This document shows, piece by piece, positions 55,501-58,748 of a stretch of DNA of 58,748 nucleotides (positions are counted from its first letter, which is position 1; each line of letters opens with the position of its first letter). Made by a program: the position numbers and the translations under genes. Under the pieces are notes generated by a model. It did not search any database. It was not told where the DNA came from and saw only the letters and a program-made list of their open reading frames with translations. Source of the DNA: Micromonospora matsumotoense (GTDB taxonomy: Bacteria; Actinomycetota; Actinomycetes; Mycobacteriales; Micromonosporaceae); contig NZ_FMCU01000030.1 of the NCBI RefSeq assembly GCF_900091525.1, positions 1-58,748 on the forward strand, written 5' to 3'.

Positions 55501-58500
55501 ACCGGCGTCGGGTAGTCGAAGATCAGGGTGGCCGGGAGTCGCAGGCCGGCCGCCGTGGCGAGCGCGTTGCGCAGCTCGACGGCGGTGAGCGAGTCGAAGC
55601 CGAGACTCTGGAACGTCCGGTCCGCCTCGACGGCCTCCGGGCCGGCGAGGCCGAGCACGGCGGCGACGTGGGTGTGCACCAGGTGCCGGACGGCCCCGGC
55701 CCGCTCGCCCGCCGGCACCCCGGCCAGCCAGTCGCCGCCCGGCCGGTCGGTGGCGGTGGCGGCGGTGCGCCGGGTCGGGCCGGCCAGGCCACGCAGCACC
55801 GGCGGCAGCCGGTCACCGAGGGTACGCAGCGTCGGCACGTCGAGCCGGGCCGGGACGAGGGTGGCCGGTCCACCGGCGACGGCGGCGTCGAGCAACGCCA
55901 ACCCGTCCTCGGTGGTCAGCGGCAGCACCCCGCCCCGGGACATCCGTTCCCGGTCGGTGTCGGCGAGCTTGTCGGTCATCGCCGAGCCCTCGCTCCACAG
56001 CCCCCACGCCAGCGACACCCCCGGCAGCCCCGCCGTACGACGGGACACGGCCAGCGCGTCGAGGTAGGCGTTCGCCGCCGCGTAGTTGCCCTGCCCGGGC
56101 GCGCCGATCACCCCGGACAGCGAGGAGAACAGCACGAACGCCGACAGGTCCCGGCCCCGGGTCAGCTCGTCCAGCAGCGCCGCCGCGTCCACCTTGGGGC
56201 GCAGCACCCCCGATACCCGCGCTGCCGTGAGCGACGAGACGACGCCGTCGTCGAGCACCCCGGCCGTGTGCACCACCGCCGACAGGTCCGGCACCCCGGC
56301 CAGCACGGCGGCCACCTGCTCCCGGTCGGCCACGTCGCAGGCGACCAGGTCGACCTGTGCGCCGGCCTCGGACAGCTCCGCGACGAGGTCGCCCGCGCCG
56401 GCTGCCGCCGTACCGCTGCGTGACAGCAGCAGCAGCCGGGACACCCCGTGTGCCGTCACCAGGTGCCGGGCCACCGCCGAGCCGAGTGCACCGGTCGCGC
56501 CGGTGACCAGCACCGTGCCGGTGCCGTAGCGCGGGGCGTCCGGCGGGGTCGTCGGCAGCGTCCGGCGGACGATCCGGGGTACCCGGACGACGCCGTCGCG
56601 GATCAGCACCTGCGGGTCGCCGGTGGCCAGGGCCAGCGGGAGGACATCGTCGAGCCGGTCGGTGTCGGCGTCGACGAGGAGGAACCGGTCGGGGTTCTCC
56701 GCCTGCGCGGAGCGGATCAGCCCCCACACCGCAGCGCCGGCCAGGTCGGTCACGTCGTCGCCGACGGCGTGCCGGGTGAGCACGACGAGCGGGGCGGGGG
56801 TGGTCCCCGCCAGCCAGCGCTGGGCGACGTCCAGCACCCGGTTCACCTCGGCGTGCACGTCGTCGGTGCCTCCGGCGCGCAGCACCACCAGCTCGGCCGC
56901 GCCGTCGGCGGTCGCCGTGCCACCCTCACCGTCACCCGGTGCGGCGGTCGTGGTGGGGCCGTCGCCGGTCGGGGCGGTGTCGGGGTGCCAGGTCCAGGCG
57001 GTGGCGGTCGGGGTGACGGTGACGGGCTGCCAGTCGAGGCCGAACAACGCGTCGGCGACGCCGGCGGTGGCGGTGGCGACCTGCACCGGGCGAAGCACCA
57101 GCGACTGCACGGTGGCGACGGGCGCGCCGACCGCGTCGGCGACGGCGATCCGCACGCCGGCGCCGGCGGGGGTGAGCCGGACCCGCAGGCTGGTCGCGCC
57201 GGTGGCGTGCAGCGCCACCCCGGACCAGGCGAACGGCAGGCCCCGGTGGGTGTCGCCGTCGGCGCGGGTGAGGACGTGCAGGCCGGCATCGAAGAGGGCC
57301 GGGTGCAGTCCGTAGCCGTCGGTGTCCGTACCGTCGGGGAGGTCGATCTCGGCGAGGAGTGCGTCGCCGGCCCGCCAGGCGCGACGCAGGCCCCGGAAGG
57401 TGGGGCCGTAATCGAGCCCGCCGGTGGCGAGGTCGTCGTAGAGGCCGGCCAGCGGCAGGGGTTCGGCGTCGGCGGGGGGCCACTCGGTGAGGGCGACGCC
57501 GGGGCTGTCCCCGGCGGTGAGGACGCCGGTGGCGTGCCGGGTCCACGGGGCGTCGTCGCGTTCCCGGGAGTGCACCTGGACGGCACGCCGGCCGCTCGGG
57601 TCGGGTGGCTCCACCGCGACCTGCACCTCGACGCCGCCGCCCTCGGGGACGACCAGCGGCGCGTGCAGGGTCAACTCGTCGAGCAGACCGGTGCCGACCT
57701 GGTCGCCGGCGTGGATGGCGAGTTCGACCAGGCCGGTGCCGGGGAACACGATGGTGCCGCCGACGGCGTGATCGGCGAGCCACGGGTGGGTGTGCCGCGA
57801 CCAGCGGCCGGTGAAGACGACACCGTCGGTGTTGGCCAGCGGCACGGCGGCGTCGAGCAGCGGGTGGGTGGCGGCGAGCAGACCGGCACCGACCAGGGCC
57901 GGGTCGTAGAGCCAGTAGTGCTGGCGTTGGAAGGCGTAGGTGGGCAGGTCGACCTGCCGGGCGGTGGGGTGGATGGCCGACCAGTCGAGGTCGACGCCGG
58001 TGGTCCACGCCCGGGCCATCCCGGTGGCGTAGCCGGTGACCTGGTCCCGGTCGCGGCGCTGCAACGCGATGGTCACCGCGTCGCCGACGCCCTCGGCGAC
58101 CATGGCGGTGAGCACGCTGTCCGGCCCGATCTCGATGAACCGGGTCACCCCACGGTCCTTGAGTACGGCGACCGCGTCGGCGAACTTGACGGTGCCGCGC
58201 ACCTGCCCCCGCCAGTACCCGGCGGAGCCCAGCTCGTCGTCGGTGGCGAGGTCACCGGTCGCGGTCGACACCAACGGGATGGCTGCCGGATTGGCGGTCA
58301 CTGCATGGAGGACCTGCCCGTAGTCGGCCAGCATCGGGTCCATCAGGTGCGAGTGGAACGCGTGCGACACCCGCAACCGGCGCGTCTTCACCTCAAGCGA
58401 CGCCTCCAACGCGGCAACCTGCTCCTCGGTGCCAGAGACGACGACGGCCCGGGGACCGTTCACCGCCGCCACGTCCACGTCACCGAGATCCAACTCGACA

Positions 58501-58748
58501 AGCGGCGCGGCGATCGCCAGCATCGCGCCGCCCGCCGGCAGGGCCTGCATCAGCCCGCCCCGGGCCGCCACGACACGGCAGGCGTCCGCCAGGGACCACA
58601 CCCCGGCGACGTGCGCCGCAGCCAACTCACCGATCGAATGACCCGCCACGAAATCCGGCTTGAGACCCCACGACTCGGCCAGGCGGAACAACGCCACCTC
58701 GACCGCGAACAACGCCGGCTGCGTCCACCCCGTCTGATCCAGAACCCC
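49506..58748 (-). CDS. Modular type I PKS, terminal protein: (partial module)-KS-AT-DH-KR-ACP-TE, 5' end outside window
   Basis: 3,080 residues are visible; the frame is open through the window edge inside an AT domain. Order: AT (partial, GHSIGE/HAFH, malonyl)-DH-KR-ACP, then KS-AT(malonyl)-DH-KR-ACP and a C-terminal thioesterase. Both KRs have LDD and an active Tyr. The first DH is intact (HAVGGTIVFP). The second has HALGDTIVLP, with Asp in the position of the conserved Gly. The TE at the end marks this as the last protein of the assembly line; it should release the chain by attack of the beta-amine to form a macrolactam. Bridging PKS proteins between module 4 of the first PKS and this one lie to the right, outside the window. 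The stop overlaps a possible GTG start of the peptidase gene. Confidence 0.95.
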   Translation of the reverse strand, partial: GVLDQTGWTQPALFAVEVALFRLAESWGLKPDFVAGHSIGELAAAHVAGVWSLADACRVVAARGGLMQALPAGGAMLAIAAPLVELDLGDVDVAAVNGPRAVVVSGTEEQVAALEASLEVKTRRLRVSHAFHSHLMDPMLADYGQVLHAVTANPAAIPLVSTATGDLATDDELGSAGYWRGQVRGTVKFADAVAVLKDRGVTRFIEIGPDSVLTAMVAEGVGDAVTIALQRRDRDQVTGYATGMARAWTTGVDLDWSAIHPTARQVDLPTYAFQRQHYWLYDPALVGAGLLAATHPLLDAAVPLANTDGVVFTGRWSRHTHPWLADHAVGGTIVFPGTGLVELAIHAGDQVGTGLLDELTLHAPLVVPEGGGVEVQVAVEPPDPSGRRAVQVHSRERDDAPWTRHATGVLTAGDSPGVALTEWPPADAEPLPLAGLYDDLATGGLDYGPTFRGLRRAWRAGDALLAEIDLPDGTDTDGYGLHPALFDAGLHVLTRADGDTHRGLPFAWSGVALHATGATSLRVRLTPAGAGVRIAVADAVGAPVATVQSLVLRPVQVATATAGVADALFGLDWQPVTVTPTATAWTWHPDTAPTGDGPTTTAAPGDGEGGTATADGAAELVVLRAGGTDDVHAEVNRVLDVAQRWLAGTTPAPLVVLTRHAVGDDVTDLAGAAVWGLIRSAQAENPDRFLLVDADTDRLDDVLPLALATGDPQVLIRDGVVRVPRIVRRTLPTTPPDAPRYGTGTVLVTGATGALGSAVARHLVTAHGVSRLLLLSRSGTAAAGAGDLVAELSEAGAQVDLVACDVADREQVAAVLAGVPDLSAVVHTAGVLDDGVVSSLTAARVSGVLRPKVDAAALLDELTRGRDLSAFVLFSSLSGVIGAPGQGNYAAANAYLDALAVSRRTAGLPGVSLAWGLWSEGSAMTDKLADTDRERMSRGGVLPLTTEDGLALLDAAVAGGPATLVPARLDVPTLRTLGDRLPPVLRGLAGPTRRTAATATDRPGGDWLAGVPAGERAGAVRHLVHTHVAAVLGLAGPEAVEADRTFQSLGFDSLTAVELRNALATAAGLRLPATLIFDYPTPVALAGFLYGELSGALDVPQARQTATTAVGDDPVAIVGMACRYPGGVSSPEDLWRLVADGVDAIDGFPTDRGWDLARLYDPTGTRPDTSYADQGGFLPGAAGFDPAFFGISPREAVLMDPQQRQLLEVSWEAFERAGIDPASVRGSATGVFAGLMYHDYVTGHSAGSVVSGRIAYTLGLEGPAVTVDTACSSSLVAMHLAGQALRSGECDLALAGGVTVMATPETFVEFSRQQGLARDGRCKPFAACADGTGWSEGVGVLVLERLSDAVRHGHRILGVVRGSAVNQDGASNGLTAPNGPSQQRVIRQALANAGVSAAEVDVVEAHGTGTTLGDPIEAQAILATYGRDRAQPLWLGSVKSNLGHTQAAAGVAGVIKMVMAMRHGVVPRTLHVDAPSPHVDWSAGDVRLATEAVDWPADGHPRRAAVSSFGISGTNAHVIVEEYPQPVVTPEPTPAPAVVLWPLASRSTTGLTAQATRLRDFLTDERPVDVGHSLAAGRAALDHRAVAVGGTAADLAAGLEALTDGGGLSGRITTGRTAVLFTGQGAQRVGMGRDLAASFPVFAAALDEVCAAFGPLLDGDLREVVFADPGGVLDQTGWTQPALFAVEVALFRLAESWGLKPDFVAGHSIGELAAAHVAGVWSLADACRVVAARGGLMQALPAGGAMLAIAAPLAELDLGDIDVAAVNGPRAVVVSGTEEQIAALEASLEVKTRRLRVSHAFHSHLMDPMLAGYGLVLDGVTANPADIPLVSTATGDLAGDAELGSAEYWQGQVRGTVRFADAVAALAARGVTRFVEIGPDSVLTAMVADTLDDAVTIPLQRRDRDQLTAYATGMAQAWISGVDLDWAAVNPGGRSVDLPTYAFQHQHYWMQDTGADRDVTAAGLLDAEHPLLSAVTTLPDTDGLIATGLLSRRTHPWLADHALGDTIVLPGTGLVELAVRAGDQVGCGRLAELVLQAPLVVPDDDGVQVQVAVGAAGDDGGRSVTVYSRHRDAPWSRHATGLLTPTPTSPPADGPAVWPPPAATPVDLDDLYPRMADAGLVYGPVFQGLRAAWRHGDEVYAEVALPADVLDADRFHLHPALFDAALHAIGLSRGEGAPAVPFTWTGVSVHATGAATLRVTVTPAGPDEVALTLTDGAGLPVARVDSLVLREIDPSQLAAARTGRQEHLYRVDWTPVPLPATPATGRWALVGADEFKVAAALDTVGLRAETHPDLATLTAALDAGGAAPDVVLVASVQPDSRDLAAGARHTTGQLLTLLQGWLADGRLASSRLLVLTHGAQGTPVTEPAAAAAWGLARSAQSENPDRIVLVDLDDHDESAQALPAVLAGGESQLVVREGVAHAARLVPATTPDGTPGSAFTADGTVLVTGAGGTLGGLVARHLVDAYGVRHLLLASRRGPDADGMAALRAELTAAGAEVTVAACDLADRDAVAALLAGVAAAHPLTGVVHAAGVLDDGIIPSLTRDRLDAVLRPKVDAASHLHELTRDAGLTAFVLFSSAAGVLGGPGQGNYAAANAFLDALAGARRAAGLPAQSLAWGPWAGGGMADDLGGTDRARMSRGGVLPMSAEEGLALLDAALARTEAVLVPVKADLRGQPGAEVPPILRSLVTPARRTASGSARPDPAALRRTLGGLDDDGQAALLRDLVRARAATVLGHGGPDDVDPALRFVELGFDSLTAMELRNALNEATGLRLATGVVFDHGSVDELAALLRTELAAPPAQDGAGAPDAAADTMSALFGTAVRGGRVQQGLALLHAVADIRPSFDGPADLPQIPAPRRLARGDRGPAIVCFPSPMALGGDQQYARFTAEFGGTRDVWTLPVPGFGRDDSLPASSDAAVRVFAEMVRPIAEQGPYVIVGYSSGGLFAHATAGELARQGHGPTGVVLLDTYLTTGSTTATFFTHMLESLLAKEAAFGEFSSARLSAMGRYIRLLESCPIEAIDAPVLFVRPQESIVAGGDDDGWRATWETPHTLREVPGDHFTMMEGQVGTTAGVVRDWISQ
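49509..50200 (-). other. C-terminal thioesterase domain (macrolactam-forming)
   Basis: Type I TE with opening VCFPSPMALGGDQQY, nucleophile GYSSGG near 49930, Asp in VLLDTYL and His in GDHFTMM. In this family the TE cyclises or hydrolyses the chain; with a beta-amino starter it should form the lactam. Confidence 0.9.
50370..55415 (-). other. Terminal PKS module: KS-AT(malonyl)-DH(altered)-KR-ACP
   Basis: KS about 54150-55415 (DTACSSS). AT about 53060-53930 (GHSIGE, HAFH). DH about 52230-52860, with the motif HALGDTIVLP (Gly to Asp at the fifth position) but with DAALH intact. KR about 50860-51425 (TGAGGTLG, LDD). ACP about 50370-50580. If the DH is inactive, the released product keeps a 3-hydroxyl next to the amide. 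Confidence 0.85.
55440..58748 (-). other. Penultimate PKS module (partial): AT(malonyl)-DH-KR-ACP
   Basis: AT from about 58080 to the edge (KS not visible). DH about 57230-57870 (HAVGGTIVFP, DAGLH). KR about 55990-56520 (LDD, GNYAAAN). ACP about 55470-55700 (SLGFDSL). Predicted unbranched double bond. Confidence 0.85.

Overview
The window is very GC-rich with dense, mostly leftward coding. It carries the hallmarks of an antibiotic-producing actinomycete, probably of the Micromonosporaceae; that placement is inference from gene content and codon use. Most of it is a type I modular polyketide synthase (PKS) cluster that runs off the right edge.

Left flank (1-8.2 kb): the 5' part of a 2-oxoacid:ferredoxin oxidoreductase alpha subunit (korA, leftward), a membrane Ser/Thr kinase, an overlapping histidine kinase/response regulator pair, and a leftward ABC exporter (FtsX/MacB-type permease plus ATPase). 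This part looks like ordinary genome or export/signalling accessory genes.

Regulation, export and editing (8.3-16.4 kb): a large ATP-binding LuxR (LAL) activator, an AT-richer 830-bp non-coding region, a small DUF5988-like protein with an internal 18-bp tandem duplication, a type II thioesterase, a DHA2-type MFS exporter divergent from a TetR repressor, and a lone PqqD-like protein.

First PKS (16.4-37.8 kb, leftward): a 7,117-residue protein with a loading ACP followed by four KS-AT-DH-KR-ACP modules. The ATs read malonyl, malonyl, methylmalonyl, malonyl; every KR carries the B-type DD motif and every DH looks intact. The expected output is a conjugated tetraene with one methyl branch.

Starter and tailoring block (37.9-49.5 kb): a ferredoxin/P450 pair; then, rightward, a KamA-type radical SAM aminomutase, a fold-type I PLP enzyme, a stand-alone acyltransferase and a beta-amino-acid-type adenylation enzyme; then, leftward, a second adenylation enzyme, divergent from a discrete ACP; then a PdxI-like aldo/keto reductase, an HxlR regulator and a prolyl-iminopeptidase-like hydrolase. 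This is the toolkit known from beta-amino-acid-primed macrolactams (vicenistatin, incednine, hitachimycin). A beta-amino acid is made, adenylated onto a free ACP, capped with a second amino acid, moved by the stand-alone AT onto the loading ACP of the first PKS, and uncapped by the peptidase before ring closure. The aminomutase plus PLP enzyme resembles the incednine route (glutamate to beta-glutamate to 3-aminobutyrate), so a 3-aminobutyrate starter is the best guess.

Last PKS (49.5-58.7 kb, leftward, truncated at the window edge): part of one module (AT-DH-KR-ACP), a complete terminal module, and a thioesterase that should close the macrolactam. The terminal DH has an altered active-site motif.

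A 19-bp direct repeat (consensus CCCCTAGCGACCCCCTACC) occurs in three promoter regions, with partial copies at others, and is a candidate box for the cluster regulator. No rRNA, tRNA, CRISPR array or insertion sequence was seen.
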